NCBI GenBank assembly: GCA_947498505.1 | Contig: CANMKG010000003.1 | Coordinates: forward strand, 496,001-560,000 | Source of the DNA: an uncultured Maribacter sp. | GTDB lineage: Bacteria > Bacteroidota > Bacteroidia > Flavobacteriales > Flavobacteriaceae | Length of the DNA: 64,000 nt | Direction of reading: 5' to 3' | Part shown: in pieces, positions 35,441-43,862 of the stretch | Numbering within the stretch: the stretch's first letter is position 1 | Layout of the letters: every line of letters begins with the position of its first letter | The notes under the pieces: model-generated | Databases searched by the model: none | The model's input: only the letters and a program-made list of their open reading frames with translations | Told to the model about the DNA's origin: nothing | Translations under genes and position numbers: made by a program

Positions 35441-37060
35441 ATGATTGAATTGAAATTACCATCGTTAGGAGAAGGCATAGAAAAGGGAAAAATTATTTCT
35501 GTTTTGGTTAAAGTAGGCGATCAAGTAGAGGCTGAACAATCTTTAATAGAAGTAGAAACCGATAAAGTTGTTGTAGAAGTACCTGCAGAAGAGGCAGGTA
35601 CCGTTAGCGATATTTTAGTAAATCTTGGTGATGAGGTAAGTGAAGGGGTGACTATTGTAAGGTTAGATAATGGAGAGCGAGATGTTGTATCAGAAATCAC
35701 CACCAAGAATGTTGAAGCAAAGCCAACCGCAGATGAAAAGGATGAAATGCAAGAGACTGCGGTTTTGGCTGCGCTAAAAACAAACGATGCCTTAGAGCAA
35801 AGCGCACCTGTTTTAGCAGAAATTAAACTACCAGAATTAGGAGAAGGTATTGAAAAAGGTACTGTAATTTCAATTTTGGTAAAGGAGGGAGATAAAATCT
35901 CCGCCGAACAATCTTTAATAGAGGTAGAAACAGATAAAGTGGTAGTTGAAGTTCCATCTGATGTTGATGGAACAATCAAAAATATTTTAGTAAATATTGG
36001 AGATGAAATAGGAGAAGGAACACCTATTTTTAAGGTGTTAACTTCTGGCTCGGAAAATACTGTGGAAGTATTAGAAGAAAGTACACCAGAGAAAGTTGTC
36101 CCGGCAAAAAAAATACAAGAAAAAGTAGATATTCCCATTGCTAATACAACCGTTAAAAGTCAGAGAAACGGAAAGTTTAGAGCTTCACCGTTGGCACGAA
36201 AAATGGCCAAGGAAATTGGAATTGATATCACCAATATTACGGCAACTAAAAACAGTAGTAGAATTTCTCTAAAAGATGTTAAGGATTATGCGAAGCAACT
36301 TAATGAAAATAGAGGCTCTCAACCTGTAAAAAAACAAGAGCCATTGCCAGATTTTGCTAAATGGGGAGAAATTAAAACCGAATCACTTTCTGGAATAGCT
36401 CAGGCTACGGCTAAAAACATGAATACTTCATGGAGTAATATTCCACATGCTTGGTTACAAGAAAAGGTAGATATTACAATGCTTGAGCAAAAAAGACAGG
36501 AACACAAACTTTCTATTAAGGAAAAAGGAGGTTCTCTTACAATTACCAGTATTTTGGTAAAAGTAATGGCCAAAGCATTGGAAGAGTTTCCTCTTTTTAA
36601 TGCAAGCTTTAGCGAAGAAACCAATGAAATTATATATAAAAATTATATTAATGTTGGGGTAGCAGTAGATACTGATAGGGGCTTATTAGTACCAGGTTTA
36701 AAAAATGCTAATGAAAAAAGTATAGGTGAAATAGCTATAGAGCTTCGTGAAATTTCACAAAAAGTAAAACAGAAAAAAATAGCAAAGGAAGAATTGGAAG
36801 GAATAACATTTACAATTTCCAACTTAGGAGGTATTGGCACAACATCAATTTTTCCGTTGGTAACCTTTCCTCAGGTAGCTATTTTGGGTGTGGCTGCTAG
36901 TCAGACTGAAGCCATATGGTTGAATAATGCTTTTGAACCCAGATTAATGATGCCTATTACCGTTGGTTTTGACCATAGAGTAATTAATGGAGCAGATGCG
37001 GCACGCTTTCTAAAACATGTTAAAGCTTTACTAGAAGATTGGTTTTTACTGAATTTATAA
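35441..37060 (+). CDS. aceF: Pyruvate dehydrogenase E2, dihydrolipoyl acetyltransferase
   Basis: 539 residues: two lipoyl domains (about 1-78 and 127-205), each with the lipoylation motif ETDKVVVEVP, a peripheral-subunit-binding domain (FRASPLARKMAKEIGID), and the catalytic domain ending FDHRVINGADAARF. The HRVING form with Asn is also known in other bacterial E2p proteins. It passes the acetyl group from E1 to CoA. The two lipoyl domains are near-identical in sequence, an internal duplication visible at DNA level. E3, lipoamide dehydrogenase, is not in the window and must come from elsewhere. Confidence 0.93.
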   Translation: MIELKLPSLGEGIEKGKIISVLVKVGDQVEAEQSLIEVETDKVVVEVPAEEAGTVSDILVNLGDEVSEGVTIVRLDNGERDVVSEITTKNVEAKPTADEKDEMQETAVLAALKTNDALEQSAPVLAEIKLPELGEGIEKGTVISILVKEGDKISAEQSLIEVETDKVVVEVPSDVDGTIKNILVNIGDEIGEGTPIFKVLTSGSENTVEVLEESTPEKVVPAKKIQEKVDIPIANTTVKSQRNGKFRASPLARKMAKEIGIDITNITATKNSSRISLKDVKDYAKQLNENRGSQPVKKQEPLPDFAKWGEIKTESLSGIAQATAKNMNTSWSNIPHAWLQEKVDITMLEQKRQEHKLSIKEKGGSLTITSILVKVMAKALEEFPLFNASFSEETNEIIYKNYINVGVAVDTDRGLLVPGLKNANEKSIGEIAIELREISQKVKQKKIAKEELEGITFTISNLGGIGTTSIFPLVTFPQVAILGVAASQTEAIWLNNAFEPRLMMPITVGFDHRVINGADAARFLKHVKALLEDWFLLNL

Positions 37061-37110
37061 CTTTTGTAGTGTTCAATTTGATTATAAATAGAGTTGTAAT
37101 TTAAAAATGA

Positions 37111-37227
37111 TTATTTAGAGTTTTAAGCTTTAATGTAGATGTGGTAAATGACACTAGACATTTTTTAATGATAGAAAAGTCAGCAGAATTTAATTCTCTT
37201 TTAGAAAAAATAGTATCGCTTAACTAG
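37111..37227 (+). pseudogene. Relic of an alpha/beta-hydrolase C terminus
   Basis: A 39-codon open stretch, without a start of its own and preceded in frame by a stop, encodes VVNDTRHFLMIEKSAEFNSL and ends LEKIVSLN. This looks like the last strand and helix of an alpha/beta hydrolase, where the catalytic His lies in a T-x-HF-x-M-x-EK-P-E-F-N pattern. It is the only remnant in the gap between aceF and the quinone-reductase-like gene. It suggests deletion of a former hydrolase gene. Confidence 0.5.
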
Positions 37228-37288
37228 ATAAAAATAGATTTAATTTTAGAATGCCTTATCTAATTATTGCTTGTTTAGAAAGTAATGA

Positions 37289-37936
37289 CTAGATAAGGTA
37301 TTGATGGATGAATGCTTTGTATTCTTCTAAAATTTTTTCCCGTTCAGAATTTGTAATTCTTGACACCCCGTAAGCTGCAAAATCAGGAGTAACTTCAAAT
37401 CCAATTAAATTAAGTATTCCTTGATGAGTGTTTTGTAAGATGTCAGATACGGTTCTTCCATGCGCTCCATTTTTGGTATAAAAGTTTTCTGGACTACCTG
37501 TTGTTATACAAAGCATAGCCTTTTTGCCAGAGAACCTTCCTTTATCATAAAAACCATAATCTCCACCGTAAGCAAAACCATAGGCTAGTACACGATCAAT
37601 CCAACCTTTTAAAATGGCAGGCATTCCAAACCACCATAACGGAAAGTTGAAAATTAAGATGTCTGCATTTTCAAGCAGTTTCATTTCTTTATTAAGCTCC
37701 TCAGAAAATAGATTGTTTTGGTGAGCGTGCAGTTGTTCAGATGCGTATTTGTAATAAGAGGCATCTGATGTCAGTATAAAATCATGTTTACCACCAATAG
37801 GATTAAAATTCTTTTTATACAAATCGGAAATGGTTACCTGGTGCCCTTCTTTTTCAAAGGTAGATTTAGCTGTTTCAGCTAGCGCAGAACAGAATGAGTT
37901 TGAATTTTCATGCGCGTGTATAATAAGAACTTTCAT
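37289..37936 (-). CDS. NAD(P)H dehydrogenase (quinone) / flavodoxin-2 family flavoprotein
   Basis: 215 residues with the flavodoxin-2 fold: VLIIHAHENSNSF at the N terminus, FNFPLWWFGMPAILKGWIDR, and ITTGSPENFYTKNGAHGR near the FMN/FAD site. These enzymes reduce quinones or quinone-like conjugated systems by two electrons with NAD(P)H. It is last in the minus-strand unit 42983-37289. It may reduce a conjugated pathway intermediate (inference). Confidence 0.85.
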   Translation of the reverse strand: MKVLIIHAHENSNSFCSALAETAKSTFEKEGHQVTISDLYKKNFNPIGGKHDFILTSDASYYKYASEQLHAHQNNLFSEELNKEMKLLENADILIFNFPLWWFGMPAILKGWIDRVLAYGFAYGGDYGFYDKGRFSGKKAMLCITTGSPENFYTKNGAHGRTVSDILQNTHQGILNLIGFEVTPDFAAYGVSRITNSEREKILEEYKAFIHQYLI

Positions 37937-37953
37937 GATTTATTTTTTATAGA

Positions 37954-38958
37954 TTATAAAGCAACGACTACTTTTCCACAACTTTTTCCTGCCAATAAAT
38001 ATTCCGATGCCTTTGTAATAGAAGCTATACCTTCAAATTTAGCCTGGTCAACTTTTACTTGTAGTTTTCCTTTTTGGTACAGATTAAACAAGTATTCCCT
38101 AGCTTCACGATGTTGTTCTTTAAAAAGATGATTCATAAAACAACGTACCGATGCTCCTTTCCAATAGATACTTTCATATACTCTAGGACCATGAATTTGT
38201 TCAAATTGCGGAGCCGTTAATTCGGTAGCTAAACCGCTAACGACTAAACGACCCAAAGGCGCCAAATTTTGTAAAAAGGCATCGAACATATGACTACCAA
38301 CAGAATCAAAACCAACATCAATTTTATTTGCGTATTCTTTTTGTAAGACCTCTGTAATAGATTCTTTTTTATATTGAATAATTCTGTCACAGGAATTAAG
38401 GCTTTCTAGCAATTTTACTTTTTTATCATTACCGCAAATGGCAACAACGTGACACTTTTTTTGTTTTGCAAGTTGAGTTACAATGTGTCCTAATCCTCCT
38501 GATGCTGCAGAAACTACTATAGTCTCACCTTCCTGTAACTCTGCGGTATTTTTTAACGCCAAATATGCGGATACACCAGTTGGGTTAAGCGTTAGATATT
38601 CTGGAGTAGCTTCAGGAATTTTAACTACTTCTTGTTCTGTTATTATTTGATATTCTTGATAAGCAGTACCAACTTTTACGGTAGATATTGCATCACCAAT
38701 TTTTACACAAGAGATATTACTTCCTACTTTAATTACTTTCCCAACGGCTTCCACACCAAAAACATATGGAAACTTAACATTGATGTATGGGATTTTTCCG
38801 CGATACAACTCACGATCATATATGGCGTTAATTCCAATAAAGGTATTTTTAATTAAAACCTGGTTTTCCCCAATTTTGGGAACCGTTGTTTCAATAAGTT
38901 TAGTAGCTTTTGAAATATCCTCTGAGAATTGAGAGACAACAAGTTGTTTGTTTTTCAT
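37954..38958 (-). CDS. Quinone-oxidoreductase-type MDR protein
   Basis: 334 residues of the zinc-free medium-chain reductases related to quinone oxidoreductase: IGINAIYDRELYRGK, VFGVEAVGKVIKVG, VVSAASGGLGHIVTQLAK for NADPH. It reduces enones or quinones. It is the second MDR in the window (the other is 12039-13034) and overlaps the upstream lipoprotein gene by 4 bp. Together with the flavoprotein downstream it provides reductive capacity for conjugated substrates. Confidence 0.85.
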   Translation of the reverse strand: MKNKQLVVSQFSEDISKATKLIETTVPKIGENQVLIKNTFIGINAIYDRELYRGKIPYINVKFPYVFGVEAVGKVIKVGSNISCVKIGDAISTVKVGTAYQEYQIITEQEVVKIPEATPEYLTLNPTGVSAYLALKNTAELQEGETIVVSAASGGLGHIVTQLAKQKKCHVVAICGNDKKVKLLESLNSCDRIIQYKKESITEVLQKEYANKIDVGFDSVGSHMFDAFLQNLAPLGRLVVSGLATELTAPQFEQIHGPRVYESIYWKGASVRCFMNHLFKEQHREAREYLFNLYQKGKLQVKVDQAKFEGIASITKASEYLLAGKSCGKVVVAL

Positions 38959-39725
38959 GGAGTAATTTCTTGTTTATTTAATACAAACAGACTGTCTAGT
39001 AATTCTTGATTAACATCAAAATCAGTCCAGAAAACTTCATTTGCTAGTTTTCCATTATAAAATAGCTCTACCCTGCCTGCTTGTAACCATGAATATTCTG
39101 TTTTTGAAAAGAAATTGGAATATTCTCTATGATGCCAACCTCTAGGGGTTTTAAAAGCAACTTTTACGATTTTATAATCAGTTTTGTCAATGCCAAAAAA
39201 AGTTTCTCCTTTATTTGGATCTATGACTTTAATCGTATAAGCGGGTTTGGTTTTTACCGTATCATCAGACATTAGATGTAATGTATACTCATCGTCCAGT
39301 GCATGTCTAATAGCACCATAACCAAAATTAGATGCCCAGCGATTGTCAGCTGCGGACTTTTCTTGTTTTCCGTTGAGGTCATATGTATTTTCCCCATCAT
39401 AGGTTACAATAAAAACGGGAATATTATTTTTAAAGGATTCTATGCGTACTTTTCCATTTGCTTTATGTGCCGCATTTTTTGTCTCCTCAAATTCTCGCCA
39501 CATGTTGTGGATTTCATGTTTTACAGGTTCTCCGTTTGGATAAAAAATTCCGTAACCTTTTAAAGTTAAACTTTTAGGTTTTTGCCAAAATATACCGCCA
39601 GCCTTATCATGAGCGTTTTGCATGATTTTGGTTGCCGTTAATGTTTCTTGGTGCTGTTTTTTCTTTTCTCTACACCCAAATTGAAGCTGTGCTAATACTA
39701 AAACTAGTAAAATAATCTTTTTCAT
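38955..39725 (-). CDS. Exported lipoprotein, LolA-like/DUF6503-like
   Basis: 256 residues. It begins with a lipoprotein signal (LVLVLAQLQFGC). The mature part contains AHDKAGGIFWQKPKSLTLKG, VTYDGENTYDLNGK and FGIDKTDYKIVKVAFKTPRG, a pattern of half-barrel proteins of the LolA/LppX sort that carry hydrophobic ligands. Function unknown. Genes on both sides encode a reductase and a CpcT-like protein, so periplasmic handling of a hydrophobic substrate is plausible. Confidence 0.6.
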   Translation of the reverse strand: MKKIILLVLVLAQLQFGCREKKKQHQETLTATKIMQNAHDKAGGIFWQKPKSLTLKGYGIFYPNGEPVKHEIHNMWREFEETKNAAHKANGKVRIESFKNNIPVFIVTYDGENTYDLNGKQEKSAADNRWASNFGYGAIRHALDDEYTLHLMSDDTVKTKPAYTIKVIDPNKGETFFGIDKTDYKIVKVAFKTPRGWHHREYSNFFSKTEYSWLQAGRVELFYNGKLANEVFWTDFDVNQELLDSLFVLNKQEITP

Positions 39726-39739
39726 TTTTGCGGTAGTTT

Positions 39740-40447
39740 TTATTTACATGGATAATCTTTAAGGTTTATAGTTGGTCCTTTATCGTGAACACCAAAAACT
39801 GGCTTACCATCACTGTCCGTTGCAGTGTCTTCCAATAACAATGCATCCTTTCTAAGAATTAATGTTTCGTTTAAATATACTTGCTTGCCAAATCTATCTG
39901 AGTAATAATTACAATTATTTTCTTTGAGATATCCCTTAAAAATATTGCCTTCGCGTTTCCAAAATACATCGCAACCGGGTTTAAGAAAAAAATCTTCATT
40001 CTTTAAATTGTTGAATAGTTTGGGTTTTAAATGCGCGTCAATTAATTTATCTGGATTAGTTGGAGTGTAGATTCTTAATCGAATTGCTTGCTCTGTAGTA
40101 TCAACTTCAAAGGCATAAATTCTTTGCCTATATATGTCATTTAAGTCATAATGTTGTGATTGTTGAGCATATAATGTTCTTCCAGGAATAAAATTTAACT
40201 CCTCTTCATAAAAAATGTGATGCGTTTGTCGGTGTCGCTTTTGTATAGGTAATTTATCTACAGCTTCTTTATACACTTGTTCATGATTATCGTATTCACC
40301 AGGAAACCATGTTAAAAGGGTGTCTAAATCTTGTTGTAGTTTGGATGTGGTAGTGTTGGAAACGCTCACATTATGCTGTTTTGGTTTTGAGCTCACTAGA
40401 ATAGCAAGTACAAATATTGCTGAGAAAGTTGCTGTAAGTTTTTTCAT
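39740..40447 (-). CDS. Exported CpcT/CpeT-like protein (bilin-lyase family)
   Basis: 235 residues with a signal peptide (FSAIFVLAILVSS). The mature part follows the CpcT/CpeT layout: DTLLTWFPGEYDNHEQVYKE at the start, DIYRQRIYAFEVD (the YRQR motif), a Cys-containing KPGCDVFWKREGNIFKGYL and ENNCNYYSDRFGKQVYL. In cyanobacteria this family attaches phycobilins to phycobiliproteins. An exported form in a non-phototroph more likely binds or delivers a ligand. Whether that ligand is a bilin cannot be told from sequence. Confidence 0.75.
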   Translation of the reverse strand: MKKLTATFSAIFVLAILVSSKPKQHNVSVSNTTTSKLQQDLDTLLTWFPGEYDNHEQVYKEAVDKLPIQKRHRQTHHIFYEEELNFIPGRTLYAQQSQHYDLNDIYRQRIYAFEVDTTEQAIRLRIYTPTNPDKLIDAHLKPKLFNNLKNEDFFLKPGCDVFWKREGNIFKGYLKENNCNYYSDRFGKQVYLNETLILRKDALLLEDTATDSDGKPVFGVHDKGPTINLKDYPCK

Positions 40448-40461
40448 AAGGTTTTTTTAAA

Positions 40462-41709
40462 TTAAACCACTCTTTGTATTCGAGGTATAAATACCATCAC
40501 CAGTATTGCTGAAATAATATGTAAAAACGATACAATAACAAAAACAGGTGAGTACGATATGGTATCTACCAACCACCCGATAACTGGGGTAAATAACATA
40601 GCACCAAAACTTCCAGCGGAGCCCGAAATACCCCAAACTGAAGCGGCGTCTTTTTTACCAAACAAGTCAATTGGTAACGTGAATAATGATGCTTGTTTAA
40701 ATTGTGTTGCAAATAGAGAAAAACTAATTAAGGCAATAGCCCAATATGGAGATTTAATGTATAAACAACCCAGAACAGGAATTACTAAAATAGCACCTAC
40801 CCATATTATCCATTTACGAGATGCGTTTAGTGACAGACCTTTTTTCATGAGCAGCTCACCAGTCCATCCTCCAACAAAGCTTCCAATATCTGAAAGCAAA
40901 AAGGGAATCCAGGCGAACATACCAATTTCAATAAGGCTAAACCCTTTTACGTCAGCTAACCAAGAAGGAAGCCAAAACACAAAAAAATAGAAAGCACCAT
41001 CAGAAACAAATCTAGATAAGGCTAGTCCCCAAACCTCTTTATATTTAAAGTAATTTAACCAAGGTTGTTTTTCTTTGAGTTCCTCAGTTTCTTGCCCTTT
41101 GTTAATTAAGGCTAACTCTTCTTTTGAAACTCTGGGATGCTCATTTGGGTTGTAATAAACCCAGCGCCAAAGAAATAACCACAAAAAACCAATTGCACCT
41201 GTTACAACAAAAGCCATTTTCCAACCAAAATCAGTTATCAACCAAGCCATTAAAGGAGGAGCAATAATAGCACCTAACCCTGGCCCCATGTTTAAAATAC
41301 CGACTGCTTTAGTTCGTTCCTCTTTTGGAAACCACTCTGAAATTGCTTTCATCGCGGCAGGATAATTACCTGCTTCGCCAATGCCTAGTAAAAAACGAAA
41401 AATACCCAAGCTCATCATTCCCTTTCCAAAAGCATGTAGCATATTAGCTACTGACCACCAAATTACAGCTATAGAAAATCCTTTTTTGGTACCTAAAACA
41501 TCTATTAGTCTACCAGAAACCATTTGCATAATGGCATACGCAAGAAGAAATGCACTTACAATCCAACCGTATTGCTCATTGGATAATCCTAAATCCTCTC
41601 GAATAACAGGTGCTGCAACGGAAAGTGCTTGCCTGTCAATATAATTAATAGTTGTTGCTAAAAAAACAGTTCCAACAATCCACCATCTGATATTTGATGA
41701 GGTTTTCAT
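40462..41709 (-). CDS. MFS transporter, anion:cation symporter (ACS) type
   Basis: 415 residues, twelve membrane helices expected. It has NYIDRQALSVAAPVI in the first loop, GRLIDVLGTKKGF in loop 2-3, and GIGEAGNYPAAMKAISEWFP, typical of the hexuronate/phthalate/sugar-acid branch. It imports organic anions with protons. Cargo is probably a carboxylic acid of the pathway (inference). It lies between the CpcT-like gene (14 bp) and a second MFS gene (14 bp). Confidence 0.85.
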   Translation of the reverse strand: MKTSSNIRWWIVGTVFLATTINYIDRQALSVAAPVIREDLGLSNEQYGWIVSAFLLAYAIMQMVSGRLIDVLGTKKGFSIAVIWWSVANMLHAFGKGMMSLGIFRFLLGIGEAGNYPAAMKAISEWFPKEERTKAVGILNMGPGLGAIIAPPLMAWLITDFGWKMAFVVTGAIGFLWLFLWRWVYYNPNEHPRVSKEELALINKGQETEELKEKQPWLNYFKYKEVWGLALSRFVSDGAFYFFVFWLPSWLADVKGFSLIEIGMFAWIPFLLSDIGSFVGGWTGELLMKKGLSLNASRKWIIWVGAILVIPVLGCLYIKSPYWAIALISFSLFATQFKQASLFTLPIDLFGKKDAASVWGISGSAGSFGAMLFTPVIGWLVDTISYSPVFVIVSFLHIISAILVMVFIPRIQRVV

Positions 41710-41723
41710 CGATTAGAATTGAA

Positions 41724-42983
41724 TTACTTAGTTTCGGAGTCAAAATCTCTATATTTCCCTAAAAAGAGCAAAGGAAAGGAGCCTGCTAAAAAAGCAATCA
41801 TAGCATAGAATAAGATAGTGTCATAGCTACCTGTGGAAGCGAAAAATTTACCAAAAACTACAGGTCCAAAACCTGCTCCCAAGGCAAAAAAGCCATATAG
41901 AAAACCGTAAATAGCGGCATAGTTTTTCATACCAAAATAACGAGAAACTAAATATGCCATTAGGTCGTATTCAACACCTGCACCGAATCCTAAAATTATA
42001 ACGGCAATAAGTGCATTAGTATAAGTTAAATCCGCTCCTTGTAGAAGATAACAGGACAAAGCAGGTATACTTAATAAAACAAAAGCTACGGCGGGTGCCC
42101 AAAAATGATCAAGTAGATAACCACCAAGCAATCTACCTACTAGTACTGCATATCCAATAACGCTCGCAAGTATAACCGCATCGCCAGCATCAAAACCTTT
42201 ATTTGAGAGCATGTTTTCTAGATTAGGGATTGGGCCGCCAACAGCAAATGAGATTAGAATAAAACAAAAAGCAAGTAGCCAAAATTTCCAATCTTTAAAG
42301 GCCTCTTTTACGGTCATTCCAGACTTGTTAGCAGTATTATGGCTTGGTATTTCAGCACGTAATTTGGCCACTCTTTTTGCAACTTTTGGATCATCAATAT
42401 CTCTAAAAAAGAAATAGGCAAGAGGCAAGGCAATTAGCAATGGCAGTAGTCCAACTCCTAAGTAGGCGGTTTTCCAATCAAAGTTTTCAATTAATGAGAA
42501 TGCATATAATTTTGCTAATGATCCAAATATTCCAGTTCCCAATAAGGAAAGGCCTAATGCTAAACCTCTATTTTTAATAAACCAGTTGTTAATGGCTCGA
42601 GTCCAAGTCATTGGTAAAGTTCCTGCACCTGCAAATGCCATTACACCCCATATAGCATAATAAAGTATTGGAGATCCGGTATTAAAACTAAAAGAAATAA
42701 AACATAGCCCAAATAATAATAACGACCAAAGAGCAGTTTTACGAGCACCAATTTTATCAGCAACGTACCCAACTAACGGACTAGCAATTAAGGCTGATAA
42801 GGTAAAGACGGTAAGTCCGCCCATAACGGTGTCCATACCCCAACCAAAATTTTTAGTTAAAGGAATAGCAAAAACTCCTATAGTATAAAAAGGTAATGGA
42901 GACATGCCAAGACCAATACCAAATGTGGAAGATAATATTACTGGCCATCCAAATTTAAATTCTTTAAGGTTGGAAAAATTCAT
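41724..42983 (-). CDS. MFS transporter, oxalate/formate-antiporter (OFA) type
   Basis: 419 residues with twelve hydrophobic segments; GYVADKIGARKTALW in loop 2-3 and GFGAGVEYDLMAYLVSRYFG in the second half are typical of the OFA branch of MFS. It moves mono- or dicarboxylates. It is first in the minus-strand unit of six genes and is divergent from the LeuCD2/Hyu operon, whose tandem operator may serve both. It may export or exchange an acid product. Confidence 0.83.
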   Translation of the reverse strand: MNFSNLKEFKFGWPVILSSTFGIGLGMSPLPFYTIGVFAIPLTKNFGWGMDTVMGGLTVFTLSALIASPLVGYVADKIGARKTALWSLLLFGLCFISFSFNTGSPILYYAIWGVMAFAGAGTLPMTWTRAINNWFIKNRGLALGLSLLGTGIFGSLAKLYAFSLIENFDWKTAYLGVGLLPLLIALPLAYFFFRDIDDPKVAKRVAKLRAEIPSHNTANKSGMTVKEAFKDWKFWLLAFCFILISFAVGGPIPNLENMLSNKGFDAGDAVILASVIGYAVLVGRLLGGYLLDHFWAPAVAFVLLSIPALSCYLLQGADLTYTNALIAVIILGFGAGVEYDLMAYLVSRYFGMKNYAAIYGFLYGFFALGAGFGPVVFGKFFASTGSYDTILFYAMIAFLAGSFPLLFLGKYRDFDSETK

Positions 42984-43302
42984 AATGTTTTAGATTTTAG
43001 AATTAGTTAGCGCGTTAAATTCAGGTAGTTTTTTGTAAAAAGATACTTCAATTTTGCGCAAAAAACGTTAGTTTATACTTTTATTTTTATTGTTTTGTTA
43101 TTAATAGATGTTTTTTTTATTGCTCATTTACGCGTAATTAACTATCTGATTTTTAAATGATTAAGTACTATTTTTGATTGATGTTAAATGACTTTTAAGC
43201 AAAAATTATTTATAAATTTAATGATTAATCATGTTAATTATTAATAAAATTAACTATTTTTATGATGTAAAAGAAAACCTCTAAAATTTAAAAAGTAAAA
43301 AA
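42984..43302. other. Divergent intergenic control region
   Basis: 319 bp, AT-rich, no coding frame. The tandem operator is at its right end, 50 bp before the plus-strand gene. On the minus side a -7-like TAAATTTA is at 43220-43213, which would give a leader of about 225 nt. A lone half-dyad (TAATTAACTATC, about 43136-43147) is also present. Confidence 0.6.
43225..43253. promoter_or_regulatory. Operator, tandem-dyad type, for the LeuCD2/Hyu operon
   Basis: TTAA-N5-TTAA-N3-TTAA-N5-TTAA, all quarter-sites exact, centres 43231 and 43247. A -7-like TATTTTTA begins at 43255, eight bases after the second centre. Confidence 0.8.
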
Positions 43303-43821
43303 ATGAAGAATTACGAATTAAAATTATTCCCAAAACATACGGGAATTTGGGAAGGAAAGTATCGAAGGATTGGGGCGGATGGAAAACTTATTCAAGAGTG
43401 GGACAGCCGCCTTACAATTAGAATATTACCTGATGGAAGATATCATCAAGTAAATCAATATTTCTGGGACGACGGTTTTGAAGAGTGTTTAGATTTTGGG
43501 ATTAATTCATTTAATGACAAAGGAGAGTTAATATTTGAAAATCCGAGATTATCTGGTAAGGCTTGGGAAACAGGACGAAGCGTAGTTTTAATTTGGGACT
43601 ACAAACATAGACCTGGAATGACCTTGTTTGAACAAATAGACTTAATAGGTAATGATGACCATAGAATAAGAGTTTGGAAATGGTCTGAAAACGATACGTT
43701 CAATGGAGTGACTATGATTGAGGAGCGTAAAATAGCTACACAAGAAGAAATAGATCCTCAGTTTTGGGAAGACTTACCCAACATTAGAACCAACGGTCAA
43801 GAATCAAGATCTGATGTTTAA
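43303..43821 (+). CDS. Cytoplasmic lipocalin-like protein (DUF3598/CpcS-like)
   Basis: 172 residues, no signal peptide. It starts with KHTGIWEGKYRRIGADGKLI, a W-x-G-x-Y/F opening like that of lipocalin-type proteins such as DUF3598 and S-type bilin lyases. It continues with alternating beta-strand patterns (SVVLIWDYKHRPGMTLFEQI). It probably forms a beta-barrel that binds a small ligand in the cytoplasm. It is the first gene of the operon with the second LeuCD pair. The family assignment rests on pattern only. Confidence 0.5.
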   Translation: MKNYELKLFPKHTGIWEGKYRRIGADGKLIQEWDSRLTIRILPDGRYHQVNQYFWDDGFEECLDFGINSFNDKGELIFENPRLSGKAWETGRSVVLIWDYKHRPGMTLFEQIDLIGNDDHRIRVWKWSENDTFNGVTMIEERKIATQEEIDPQFWEDLPNIRTNGQESRSDV

Positions 43822-43862
43822 TATCTAAATATCAGTAATTACAATTTTAAATAATTCACAAT

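Noticed and set aside
35441-36060. DNA repeat inside aceF as a mobile or structural repeat
   Set aside because: It is simply the duplicated lipoyl-domain coding sequence, normal in E2 proteins.
37254-37298. Inverted repeat CCTTATCTA / TAGATAAGG with a 27-nt loop at the end of the quinone-reductase-like gene
   Set aside because: Long AT-rich loop, short stem and no T-run next to it; one arm is coding. Not convincing as a terminator.
43006-43030. GTTAGCGCGTTAAATT upstream of the OFA transporter as a further operator
   Set aside because: Spacing and arms do not fit TTAA-N5-TTAA; one TTAA at most. The real tandem site is at 43225.
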